Origin: Owenia fusiformis
Lineage: Eukaryota; Annelida; Polychaeta; Sabellida; Oweniidae
Assembly: GCA_903813345.2 (NCBI GenBank)
Contig: CAIIXF020000011.1
Span: 19,327,754-19,391,753, forward strand
DNA length: 64,000 nucleotides
Direction of reading: 5' to 3'
Position numbers and translations under genes: made by a program. Of this stretch, positions 1 to 29,300 are shown piece by piece. The notes below the pieces were generated by a model. That model had not been told where the DNA came from. It worked only from the letters and a program-made list of their open reading frames with translations, and did no database searches. Position 1 is the stretch's first letter. Each line of letters begins with the position of its first letter.

Positions 1-733
1 TGGGCTAACATCAACCTCAACACCAAAGTCAAAACATGAAATTCTTTCCAAGTAATAGACATTCTGTACTGTTTTACACCAATATTTCAGCATTAGTTTT
101 CCTGGATTGAAACATTGGAATTCAACTGGGAGCCACAAAAACAACAGTACTGACGTAATAGAGACACAGGCTGCTGTTTATTCACTGAATGATTCATTGA
201 GGTAGAATAGGGAAAAGGTCATGTTCAAAGTCTGTGTTTTTTTATTGATGAATTTTTTTTTTCATAGAAATAGAAAGAAATGAAAATATATAATGAAATC
301 ATCCAGGGTGTAGAATTATGAAATTCATTTCTCTTAGAGATTAATTTCTGTATGTTTTGAAAGAAAATAGGTTGAAAGTAATTTTTTGCAAGGGTAAACT
401 GTTAACTGAACTTCCTTCAACATTGAAATGCAGGTAAACACAAACAGACATTATAAAAGGTTAGAAATAATCATCTTCGTGAATCCATCCTTTTAATTCA
501 GATCTATACAGGAACACTATAATGCAGTTTAATTCATCATATGGTTTTAAAATTTATTTTACTCTTTGCCTTGACATTTGTTGTCAAAATATGATTTGCA
601 AATACTATAGCCCTGTCCTTATGTATTGTATAGTTGAACTTTTCAAAAAAAAGTTTCCTTGATGGTTTTCCTGTACATATTGTTCTTTAATTTTTGCACA
701 ACCCTATTTTATTTAAGCACAGTGTTATCCTAC

Positions 734-17895
<17,162 letters not shown>

Positions 17896-18860
17896 ATAGT
17901 CAACATTCGGGGAGCTACAGTGCTAAATTCACCCCACAGAGGCATGTAGAAATATTATGGTATTACTGTATGCAATTCACTTGGTTGTGAAATGTTGTTT
18001 CTACTCTGGGTTCTATCGTCGTCTTTTTCTCTTTTAAGTTTTACGTTCTCGCCTCGCTTGGTGTTGACATCTTCTGAAAGTGAAAACATTTCTAAAAATA
18101 TTTGAATCCAAGTAAAAAATCCAACGTGTTTAACAGTTAACGCAACCATTTTGCTCTAAATAGTGGGTAACTAAAGGGACTCAAGGTACGTCCAAATGTT
18201 GCCACTTTTTGGTAACTCAATGTTTAGAAGTCAATGTTACTAGTATGTTACGTCCTAAGAATTATGCGATTTTTCTACCGTACTCTAAAAACTGACATCC
18301 CATTTCAACTTCCTATATCATGTGTTTTTGTTTACGAACTCTGAAATAAATTCGGAAGTTGCCAATTCAGAAATAGTACTATTGGTCAATGCAGCTGAGC
18401 TAGGAAGCCAAAATTTTCTATTTTTACCACTTTTTAAAATGATTCATCACTCTTATTTCACGTGAAATAACAGTATGATCAATCAAAATCGGAACTTAAT
18501 CAATATGACTGAATCAATACGTTGTGATTCTATATTGACAATGATGTTTACAGTTAAGAATTCACAAAATGACTAACAAGTCACCTGTTCAGAAACACTT
18601 GGCGGCCATATTGGTTTAAAAAAATAAACCGACTTGATTTTGAGCTATTTCAAACGCAATTTTCGACCATTTATGCAGCATAATCAGTAATGTGAATATG
18701 TCTTAATTATGCATGAAATGTTCTTTAATGTTGATTTAATACTAATGTAGAAAAACAATAGTTGTAGCTTACCGAAATTTGTTGTTAAACTTGCTCCTAA
18801 GCGAACCTTACACGACTTGAAATCTGACCGGAATGAAGTGAGGTGTCTGAGGTTGGGAGA
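17896..18860 (-). promoter_or_regulatory. LATS 5' untranslated region and probable first exon/promoter
   Basis: On the minus strand a good donor (TTTCG|GTAAGC) ends at 18773, suggesting a noncoding first exon from about 18773 to 18850. It could splice to one of several AGs just upstream of the coding ATG at 17895, for example after the TTTAG near 17924. A 64-codon open frame at 18149-17955 matches nothing I know and is probably not coding. The plus strand at about 18600 has GGCGGCCATATTGG, which contains a YY1-like CCATNTT core. Transcript ends are inferred only from signals. Confidence 0.4.
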
Positions 18861-19581
18861 AAATAAATCAATACCTCATACTTTTCTCTATTGTTTATTA
18901 ACCTAGTACTCAATAAATTCAAAAATTTTACAAAATATATATTATTATATAGTTTATATAATAAATGCAAATATAATCCATGACTTTGCCAAAATAGTGT
19001 GATATAACCTAAACTATGTTAATTGATTCATGAATTCTCTCAACTCTTTACCAGTATTTGCATTTGTATGGGTTAACTAGGTCAAAGATGATTGGCAGCT
19101 CACTTTGCCTATTTCAAGCATTGTTCACATTCCTCAATGATCACGTGATCAGATATATAATGCCCATAAAGAATAGGTAAACAAAAGCCACGTGGCTGTG
19201 TTATTCAGGTGAATATTAGGATATAACTATGTAAAAGGACATATTGAACATGATGAAAGGAGAAGGGTATAATTACAGGCATCATACTGAAAGCCATTCA
19301 TAAGCGAGACCTGGCTGGCAGGTGATGTGTGACAGACCAAGTACAGACCTGAGTGTTTATAACACATGGGGGTTATGGGGGGGGGGGGGGGGTGAAACGG
19401 TGATTACTGAGGTCACACCTTGATTACCAAGGCAGGATCAAATTGTCCCCTCTTTCTATCTGGCCCTAACTGAACATTTGTTGGTTGTTTACCCAGATGT
19501 TTATTTTAAGAAATTGAAAATCATAGGGCAATGACTTTGTTTTTCTATTGCTCTTCGAATTTTCTTTTGAAGTTCCTCACC

Positions 19582-19714
19582 CAGGCCCGTAGCCAGGGGG
19601 GGTTCGCAGGGTTCGGTGATTTTAGCCATATTTGGGCCAAAATTATCAAATGTGAACCCCCCTGGACATTTTTGAAAACTGAACCCCCCTTGACAAATCC
19701 TGGCTACGGGCCTG
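19582..19714. mobile_element. MITE family CAGGCCCGTAGCCAG, copy 1 (133 bp)
   Basis: Perfect 14-bp terminal inverted repeats (CAGGCCCGTAGCCA / TGGCTACGGGCCTG). A 5-bp direct repeat TCACC flanks both ends, consistent with a target duplication. The inside has no coding potential. Copies at 20986 and 35147 share the termini and the GAACCCCCCT / AGCACTTTT blocks. Confidence 0.8.
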
Positions 19715-20069
19715 TCACCGGAAGTTGACATGCATGTCTCTGGCAAAAAAAGGGGGGTTTCGGGTTCACCCCCGACTGGTATCAATATGGCAAACTGAAT
19801 TGAACACATGATGTTTCTCTTAAATCAGTCAATTCTGAAAATTTTACACATCATCAATTTAATGATGACCCTCTATCCGAACCTCATTGGAACAAAATAA
19901 CATATACACAACGTGTTTAGGTATCTTGTTAATGAAATAAAAGGTTTCCTTTAATTTTTATCTTTTTTGGGGGTTTTTGTTTTAATTTTTTGAATACTTT
20001 TTGTTCAATCAACCAAATTTTCATTTTGTATAACAATAATATTGAGAATTCTAAGAAAATGTTGTGTAT

Positions 20070-20480
20070 GTTATTCGGAATATGGCATACATTAATGGTT
20101 GCGCGGTATTTGTGATACGGGTGAATATGCCATACTCACCTGCGGTATATGGCATATTCCGCAGGTGAGTATGCCATATTCCGCAGTGAATATGCGATAC
20201 ATTGATTTCAGTGAATACCCAATACTCACCTGCGGTGATACTCACTTGATGAGATTGGTGAGTTATACTTCTGCATAAGTTGATACACTGTACTGTTGAT
20301 TCAGTAATCATTATAATAATTTATAAACTTTTACTTGTTCGTTCAATCGATGCAATTGACAATTGCGTACTTCCATATCACATTCTCATTGGTTAGTGTG
20401 TATGCCATATACCGCATGTGAATCTGTCATACACCGCAAGTGAATATACCATATTCGTTGCGGAATATGACATATATTTG
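20070..20480. repeat. Block of palindromic 'GCGGTATATGGCATA' units
   Basis: The motifs GTGAATATGCCATATTCCGC and its inverse occur again and again in both orientations over about 400 bp. Two back-to-back units at 20128-20185 make a strong hairpin. Outer ends (TTCGGAATATGGCATA and TGCGGAATATGACATA) resemble each other. Probably a fold-back element that has picked up extra units. Confidence 0.65.
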
Positions 20481-20985
20481 TATCTTGTTTACCGCGTAAC
20501 AGTATATGCTATTTTGTTCCTAGGTTCGGAAAGATATTTTATTTCATTCTCTAGAATTGGTAGAAAGGAACAAAAAACAATTGCACTAAAAATCAAAAAA
20601 ATGTTAACAAATGTAAAATGTTTCTGGACACCCTGTACATTCCCTTTATAATTCTCATATCTTAATGACAAAAACTTGATAGGTTTAATTGTATACTAAC
20701 ATGTAAAAATTGCTTCAAAAAGCTTTCAAATTGACTTTCAATGAAAACATCCAAAACCTCACGATATCGAAACTTGAAAAATGTTAGTAAACAATTATGA
20801 GAAAATGTGATTCATGAATATTTGAAGACAGTCATACAGCTCAATCAACAGAAATGGCGTGAAGAACAATTCAGAAGATAGAACAAGTGAACTGCCATCT
20901 ATATAAGTCCTGGCTACCATTTCACCAAGAGGAGGGAAATCCCAGAACTCAGGAGATGACAGACATAATTACGTCTCTTGCTCAT

Positions 20986-21160
20986 CAGGCCTGTAGCCAG
21001 TTTTGGCTAAAAAATGATGCAAAAAGTGCTCAAAATAATCTCCCCTAGGCCAGAAATTCTTTCAAAATCATGCAGTTTTTCACCATTCTGAGCACTTTTC
21101 GCATCATTTTTCAGCCAAAACTGTCAAAAAGCTCCCCCTTGGTTAAAGCTGGCTACGGGC
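20986..21160. mobile_element. MITE family CAGGCCCGTAGCCAG, copy 2
   Basis: CAGGCCTGTAGCCAG at the left and GCTGGCTACGGGC at the right. The inside holds a further inverted pair (TTTTGGCTAAAAAATGATGC...GCATCATTTTTCAGCCAAAA), so the whole copy can fold into a hairpin. Confidence 0.75.
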
Positions 21161-21169
21161 AAGCTTACC

Positions 21170-22072
21170 AATTTTGTTTGTTCGAATTTTCACAGGCTAG
21201 TTTCTGAATTGAATACCACATGTCACTGTGATGTTTCAATTGATGTCAGCATATTCCTTAAAGAGATTGAGTCGCCCAGATTTCTATTCTGGACAATCAG
21301 TAATGTCTCAATATAATTGCTCATAAAACATCATATATATCTTGAGACCAAATCATAAGCACGATATCGACAATATATTGAGGATATCAACAGGACAACC
21401 AAAAGAACAACCAACTGTCAGAATTGAACGCAATAAGTCGAAAACAGAATACAATGTTTTTTGGGGATTTATCTATATTGTAACCCCTTAGAAGTAATAA
21501 ATATGGCTTCTCTAAGCCAAAATAATCTGAAGGAAAAACCCAATCAGACTGGAACAAATTTGAGCGGGCCTTTTAAATTTAAATTTGAATTTCTATTCAT
21601 TTGATGTAAGTGGAAATTCATGGGTAGGAACAATCATCGAATTGATACTGTTAACGAATTAATTCAAGCCTCAGAATTGATAAGTTGATAAACAAACTTG
21701 TTTTACATCAAATAACACGAAAAAATCAGGGGGTTACTCGAATTGTGTTTTTAGGAGACCCAAATCTCTTTAAACATTTTTTTTATCTGGGTGTGAAATA
21801 ACAAGCTATGATGTTGGTTAACATGCCAGATATTAACATAATATTATTCAAAGCATTTTAAGAAAATTTTGAAACTGTCATTTGTCTGTCAATTTGACCA
21901 ATCAGGACGTCATCTCATTACACATTTACATTATAGACAAATGTCATCCCTAAACCCTGGGGTTTTCCCCCCTCTAGCCTTACAAACACATTTGTTTATG
22001 AAAGGAACACAACTGCCCTCTATTTTTGTAAAGAATAATGATTTACACAAATTGTTCATATAGCACCTTTAA
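21170..22072 (+). repeat. Dispersed repeat, longer copy (related to 32255-32850)
   Basis: Shares an ordered series of blocks with 32255-32850: a TTTCTGA / TTTTTGA start, GATGTTTCAATTGATGTCAGCATATTCC versus GGTGTTTAAATGAACCTAAGCATATTCC, and near the end TTGACCAATCAGGACG versus GGGCCAATCAGGAGG with TTTACATTA and CTGGGGTTT. No protein frame is seen. Family unknown. Confidence 0.55.
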
Positions 22073-22429
22073 TTTATAGGTCATCAATTATGAAATTTAA
22101 AAAGCAATTAAATCAATTCACCACCTTTATAAGCAATCATCTTGAAGCCCTGATATTTACAGGGACGGTTTTACCATAGTCTACATGTACATGCGGTACA
22201 AGTTATTACACAGGCTGAGTTGTGTAAATGAAACATTATACAATGACAAGATAAAAATTTCATAAATAATTTGTTTATTTATTGAATAATACCAAATTTC
22301 CTAATACATGCAAAATACATGGATGTACATTGTACTATTTAAAGGCAAGGCTGTAGGAAGTAAGATGATACTAATGAAAGAAGAAATGGGAGTCAAAGTA
22401 AAATTAAAAATGATCATTCTTGCCAAACT

Positions 22430-23014
22430 CAGACTTGCCAACCTAAAATGAAAAATTTTCGGGAGATTTTAAAAAAATTGCGGTACTTTTACGGGAGTTT
22501 ATTTCAAAATCCGGTTGTTTTTGCGGGAGTTTTTTGAAAAAAAGCGGGAGTTTTTACGGGAGATTTTTGAAAAAACGGGTGTTTTTACGGGAGATTTAAA
22601 AAAAGGCAGTTTTTGCGGTAGATTTCTGAAAAACTGGAGTTTTTACTTTAGATTTTGAAAAAACGGGAGTTTTTACAGTAGATTTTGAAAGAACGGGAGT
22701 TTTTACGGTAGATTTTGGAAAAAACGGGAGTTCTTACAGTAGGTTTCTGAAAAAACGGGTGTTTTTACGGTAGATTTTGAAAAAACGGTAGTTCTCACAG
22801 TAGGTTTCTGAAAAAACGGAAGTTCTTACAGTAGGTTTCTGAAAAAACTGGAGTTTTTACGGTAGATTTCTGAAAAAACGGGAGTTTTTACGGTAAATTT
22901 TTAAAAAACAGGAGTTTTTACGGTAGAAAACGGTACTGGAGTTTGGTATTTTTTATGGAAAAACAAAAAAATTACGGGGGATTCCCATAAAAAAACGGGA
23001 GGTTGGCAAGTCTG
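22430..23014. mobile_element. MITE with perfect 15-bp TIRs and an internal about 30-bp tandem array
   Basis: CAGACTTGCCAACCT at the left is exactly inverted at the right (AGGTTGGCAAGTCTG), and AAACT flanks both sides as a 5-bp target duplication. Most of the inside is about 15 units like ACGGGAGTTTTTACGGTAGATTTTGAAAAA. It lies downstream of the NDUFAF4 stop codon and may be within its 3' UTR. Confidence 0.85.
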
Positions 23015-23347
23015 AAACTGTTGATTTACAATGGAATTGGGGCATCCTCCAAAATTGCACTCCTAATACACAGAATATTATAATTTATCATGTAAGAAAT
23101 CAGTTCTATACACACTGTAGTTACTTGAACATCTAATGTTCATTCTTCAGCATCATGTTATATTTTCCATTTTTGCATCTCTGAGGTTATGTTCATTTGA
23201 GGTTAATCCTATATGAAGTTTTTGCCTCTATGTCATTCTGCCAATTTTAGGTTTTGTCCGTTTGACATTTTGCCCTTTTGAAGTTTTGCCTATTTGACAT
23301 ATTGTCTGTTTTCATTCCGTGCTTCCTACAGCCTTGAAAAGCCATCA

Positions 23348-26300
23348 TTATGAACTTGGTGCTGGATTTTTAATTCCTGCACTAATACCTTTACGCTTTA
23401 TTTTGTCCAAAATGGTCTGTGGTGGCTCTCCCTTTGCTGGTGGAGTAAACAAATGATAAGTCTGAAAATACTTTAAGACTCGTTCAACTTCTGCAATGTC
23501 CAATTGTTGTTCTTCTGCAATTTTGCTAGCAGTGTGAGTCTCTGGATCTTCCTGATGTTGAGATATAAAGACTAGGGCTTTCTGAATCGTTGTCTTTCCT
23601 TTAGGGACAATTGCTGGCTCGAGGTAACCAAATTCTGGGTCATCGACAAATGTTCTATTCTCTGGCAAGGGACGCGGTTTGGCCTTCAGCTGAAATACAA
23701 AGTGAGAGTGATTTTATGTTTTGTTGGAGAAATGGACACTTTGTTTTGCATTCATTGACTTTGGTAGAGGAAAAGGGGCATAGGCTTTTCATTTTAATCT
23801 ACAATATTTGGTTTCTTTTGTAAAATGAAACATACAACTCTCGTTTTGTGTCCAAATACATGTAGATTTAATATACATAAACGAGACAGCAGGCTTTTAT
23901 TTTGCGGGAAAAGATCAATTCTTGGGGTCAAGTGAATAATTATGACAACTGAAGATATAAACATTAGATATCTACTATATAAAGTATTCTTCTAGTAAGT
24001 AGCCTTAAAAAAGAATTATTAATCATTATAACCAGAACATTTAAACAATGACGACTGGTAAGTAAATGAAAATATTTTTGGTAATTTTTCTGTTATATGG
24101 CAGATTTCACTTGGTATACTCAATGACACGGTGCCATATATGGCATACTTGTGAGCTAGACTTAGTCATTACCTCTGGATTTTCCCCAGTAGACTCTACT
24201 TTGACCTGCTTAAGTCTTTCTAATAGATCACTATCTTGTCTCATCTGTTCTTCAAGAAATTCAGGGCTACCTGGAAAAATAAAGATGATCTGGTAAGGTA
24301 TTAAAATCTGAGGTAAAACTGCCAATTGGGGGTTCCGACCATAGCTCTGTTTCAGCACTTTTAGATTTCTCTCTACCTGATAAACATGCAGGAGATTATA
24401 AGCAGATCTGGCATTACAGTGATGCTAACATTTTACAGTTGAATCAAGCTGTATCTGATTTTTAACTGGGATGCACTTTTATCTCACGAAGACATTGATA
24501 CTGTCACTGTAAATTTTACCAATGCATCGTTTGAGATTTTTCAAACTTATATTCCATCCAAAGTGAAATTTATAAAGAAAAGTGATATGCCCTGGTTTAA
24601 TCATGAAGTGAAATCAGCATTAAATAAGAAAGATAAATTGTATAGAAAATTAATTAAAAATAGAAATGATTTTAACTTCACAACATTTAAACATCAATGT
24701 GATTTAGTCTCAGATGCAATTGTTCATGCAAAATCCAGTTATCAGGACAAGATGTGCAGTAATCTTGATGAAGAGGCAGCTAGTAAGAAAAATTATTGGA
24801 CCATCATTAAAAAATTAATAGGTTCTAAATTTGCATCAGGAATTCCTTTTTTAGAGATTAACAGGACGATCATTGAAGATGACCATGCTAAAGCTAATGC
24901 ATTTCTCCATCAATTTTTACAGAAATTTCATCACAACATTGTTGATCAAACTTTACCAACTTGTCAAAGAAAAACTGATAACATGCTAAATGAAATTGAT
25001 CTTTCACAGCAGTCAATAAATAAACATTTGAGGGAGCTTAAATCAAACAAAAAGGGGGGTGATGATAACATTACAAACAAGAACACAAATGTGTACAAAA
25101 TGTCCCCACCTATGGGTGATCCTGTCAAATGGTTATCCTAAAAATGAGTAGACAAGACTTTACCGACACAATTTGATGACGGAAAATCCAAAATGGCCAC
25201 CTTAAAATTTACCTAGAATGCCAAAAAACTAATCAGATCTAGATTTTCATACTAAGAATCATCCCTGAAAATTTGAAATTGATCTACAAAACGGTTCACC
25301 TAAAAACGCGTAGACAAGTCTTTACGGGCAGGATTTTAAGACGGAAAATCCAAAATGGCTGCCTTGGCATTTATCCAGAATGCCAGAAAACTAATCAGAT
25401 CTAGATTTTCATACTAAGAATCATCCCTGAAAATTTGAAATTGATCTACAAAACGGTTCACCTAAAAACGCATAGACAAGATTTTACGGGCAGGATTTTA
25501 AGACGGAAAATCCAAAATGGCTGCCTTGACATTTATCCAGAATGCCAAAAAACTGATCAGATCTAGATTTTCATATTAAGAATCATCCCTGAAAATTTGA
25601 AATTGATCTACCAAACGGTTCACCGGGAAATGCGTAGACAAAACTCTACAGACAAGATTTTAGGACGGAAAATCCAAAATGGCTGCCTTGGCATTTACCC
25701 AGAATGCCCAAATACTAATCAGATCTAGATTTTCATACTAAGAATCATCCCTGAAAATTTGAAATTGATCTACAGAACTGTTCACCTGGAAATGCGTAGA
25801 CAAGACTTTACAGACAATATTTTAGGACGGAAAATCCAAAATGGCTGCCTTGACAATTACCCAGAATGCCAAAAAACTAATCAGTTGTACATTTTCATAT
25901 TAAGGATCATCCCTGAAAAATTGAAATTGATCTACCAAACAGTTCACCTGAAAACGCGTAGACAAGACTTTACAGACAAGATTTTAGGACGGAAAATCCA
26001 AAATGGCTGCCTTGACATTTACCCAGAATGCCAAAAAACTAATCAGATCTAGATTTTTATACTAAGAATCATCCCTGAAAATCAAGAATTGATCCACCAA
26101 ACGGTTCACCTGAAAACACGTAGACAAGACTCCACAGACAAGATTTTAGGACGGAAAAATCCAAAATGGCTGACAATAAAAAAGTGATCATGAGTTTTTG
26201 CTGATTTCTTTTTACAAAATTATCACATATAAATACTGTTAACAACAACATAGGCTTTAACAACAAAGTACATCTGAAATTATTTATAAAGCTACTAAAT

Positions 26301-29300
26301 AGTTATAATATGAAAACTCAAAAACACCATTCAATATGTTACAAAGTATTATCGTGCGCTAACTTTTCTTAAGACATTCAAAATGGCTGACATGACTGAG
26401 CTAACAGGTCCAAAACCTAATCAGATCTAGAATGAAGTGAGCTGAACAAGATGTTAAAGTTTTAAAAGCAACTGTGAAGCCGTTTTTCTTAAAGTTTGCA
26501 GACAAGGATTTTAGCATTTGACTTCAAAATGGCCGACAGGAAGTAGGTATCGAGTTAATTTTTTTTCATCCACATCTGTATGCACTCATTAGTTATCCCT
26601 GAAAATTTGAAGGTGATATCTGTAGCGGTTTTGGAGAAAACTCCCGGACGTACGGACGGACAGACGGACGGACGGACGGACAGACGGACGGACGCGCCTA
26701 GGCCGACAATATGGCCCCACACTATGTGGTGGGGACATAATAAAATGCTTAAACTGGTGGCAGATTCACTTGATGCAGAACTTCATAAACTTTTTAAACT
26801 CATTCTTACTAAAGGCAAATTTCCTAATTGTTGGAAGCAGGGCATTATTGTCCCCATTTTCAAAAATAAATCCTCAAAAGTTGACCCAGGGAACTATCGG
26901 CCAGTTTGCCTTTTAAGTAATATTTCCAAAATTTTTGAACGTCATATATGATTCAATATTCAAACATGTGTCATCTAACAATCTTTTGTATCAGAACCAA
27001 TCCGGGTTTTTACCTGGGCATGACACTCAGAAACAACTTGTATCTATTGTAAATATGATTACTTCAAATTTTGACCATAATATTTCTACTAGAGGGATCT
27101 TTCTTGATATTGAGGGTGCGTTTGACGGCGTCCCCCACTACTTACTTCTCCATAAGCTAAAATCATACGGTATCTGTGAGAACATTATTAATCTGATAGG
27201 GTCCTACCTTAATAACAGAAAATTAAAAGTTAGGGTGAATGGTACAACTTCAATAAATTCAGATACTCTATATGACAATATTGATGGGACAATGGAAGGG
27301 ATTCTAGGGACAGGAGGAAGGGATTTAGGGGGGTTTGACAAAGGAGTAATAAATTGTGGGGTTCCTCAAGGGTCAATATTAGGTCCCCTGTTTTTCTTAC
27401 TTTATATCAATGACCTAGCCGATGCAGTTTTAAATAGCACTCTGTACCTTTATGCTGATGATAGCTCAATTTTTCTACCTGTCAAAAAGGAGGACTCAGT
27501 TCATGAAACTTATCTAAAACTCCAAAGCGATGTTAATAGAATAGAGATCTGGTCAAAGACTTGGAAATTAAAATTTAAGACAAGTAAAAGTAAGGAAGTG
27601 TTTTTCCAGTCCAAAACTAGAACTCCAATTGCTCAAATTCCTATTGTGTTAAATGGTGACTCTATCCCTTTCACCAATAGTCACAAACATCTTGGACTTA
27701 TTTTAGACAAGGCTTTAAACTTTGAAGAACACATTAACAGTATAATTGTTAAATGTAACAGGATGTTGAACCCACTTATGGCACTAAAACATAACTTAAG
27801 ATCACAACATCTAGAGAAGATTTATATGGCATTTATACTACCTCACTTAGAATATGGGAATATCATTTTTGATTGTGCAAACTTAAATTTACTTTCTAAA
27901 TTGGATAGTATTCAGTATAGGGCAGCATTGATTGTCAGTGGATGTACCCAAGGTACAAATGCAACCAAAGTCACCTCATGCTTAGGTTGGAGGTCCCTAG
28001 GGGCCAGGAGGGATGAAAAGAAACTATTGTTTATTTATGACGTCATAAATAACAACAAAATGCCTTCCTATGTAAACCAGGCCTTTTCTTTATATAGAAA
28101 TAATAATGTAATGAATAATGGAAATCGGTTACGCAGAGTCAGATCTTTCAGAATACCAGCTCACTGTAAGGCCAAGATCAGAAAGGGTACAGTGATATCT
28201 TGTATAACAGCATGGGAGAAACTGCCTGGTGATTTGAAAGCTATCCAATCTAGAAATTGTTTTAAGTTTAACCTGAGGAAACATATTCAAAATTCTAAAA
28301 TAAAGCTACCTACTCCAAAATTGCATCTTGATAGGAAGACAGAATCAACTTTGAATAAGACTCGATGTGACTTTATTTTTAGGCAGCATTTATTCACACA
28401 TAATTTTAGAAACATTGATATTCCAAGTTGTAATTGTGGCTTTAGATCACAGTCTACAATGCACCTATTATTACACTGCCCTCTATTCATTGTTCAGCGA
28501 AACTTGTTTTTGGAAGAACTTGGGGAACTGCCATCCTTTGATTTAACCGTGTTTGGTCAACTCAGACAGCAAGACAGGGTAAATTATTTGTTATACGGTG
28601 ATTGCTCATTATCGTATCTGACAAATCAGAAAATTGTTGAAATGACTGCAGGTTTTCTGCAGTTAATTGTTACTATTTTAAATGAGTAAGTTTTTATTTT
28701 TATATACTGTTCTGCATTACCGAGTTGATCCTTAAATCTCATTGCAACTTCACTTTACATTATATAAATTCTTGACTACCAGGGCCAATAATGAATTGCT
28801 TCGGCCCTTGCTGTGTTTGTAATTTGTTTTGTTTAAATGATAATAAAAAAACTTTAAACCTATCTGGTAATTAGCCAAAAATGAACATGTGTTATAAACG
28901 AGAAAAATACTAACCAAAAATTGATTCATCAAAATTTTTTGTTTCCTATAGCTTAGGTAATTCAGAGTTAATGTGCCCTCTCTAACCAAAAGGTCTGAAA
29001 ACCAAGTGAAATCTCCTTTTTAAAGACCCCTCTTCGAATCAATTGAGATTGATTTTAGATATGCTCAGTAACAAACATGTATTTCTACTGGTAAAATGTT
29101 TAATCAACTAATGCACATCAACATGGGGATAATTGCTGCCATTTTGAAATTAAGCGGCCATCTTGAAAAAATTTTGTCGAACATAGCTACTGTGTCCCTA
29201 AGCATCATCATATAAACCAAATCCGTTCACTGGTATTTGAGTTATCAAAGATTACATATTTTTACGAAAAATGGCTGCCATTTTGAAATTAAGCGGCCAT

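Larger units (their letters stand above)
18860..23347. other. Intergenic region between LATS 5' end and NDUFAF4 3' end
   Basis: No gene seen. It holds a long G run (19377-19392), two copies of the CAGGCCCGTAGCCAG MITE, a palindrome-rich block (20070-20480), a longer dispersed repeat (about 21170-22072) and a TIR-flanked minisatellite (22430-23014). The rest is AT-rich and unremarkable. The NDUFAF4 3' UTR should occupy its right edge. Confidence 0.6.

Noticed and set aside
17955-18149. 64-codon minus-strand frame just upstream of LATS
   Set aside because: It is not in phase with the LATS start through any clear splice, has no known motif, and is more likely 5' UTR or intron.
23611-24296. Plus-strand frames overlapping NDUFAF4 exons 2 and 3
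   Set aside because: The minus-strand exons join in phase and match NDUFAF4; the plus frames are shadows.
25759-26052. 97-codon repetitive frame
   Set aside because: It comes from the about 162-bp tandem units of the insertion in the LINE.
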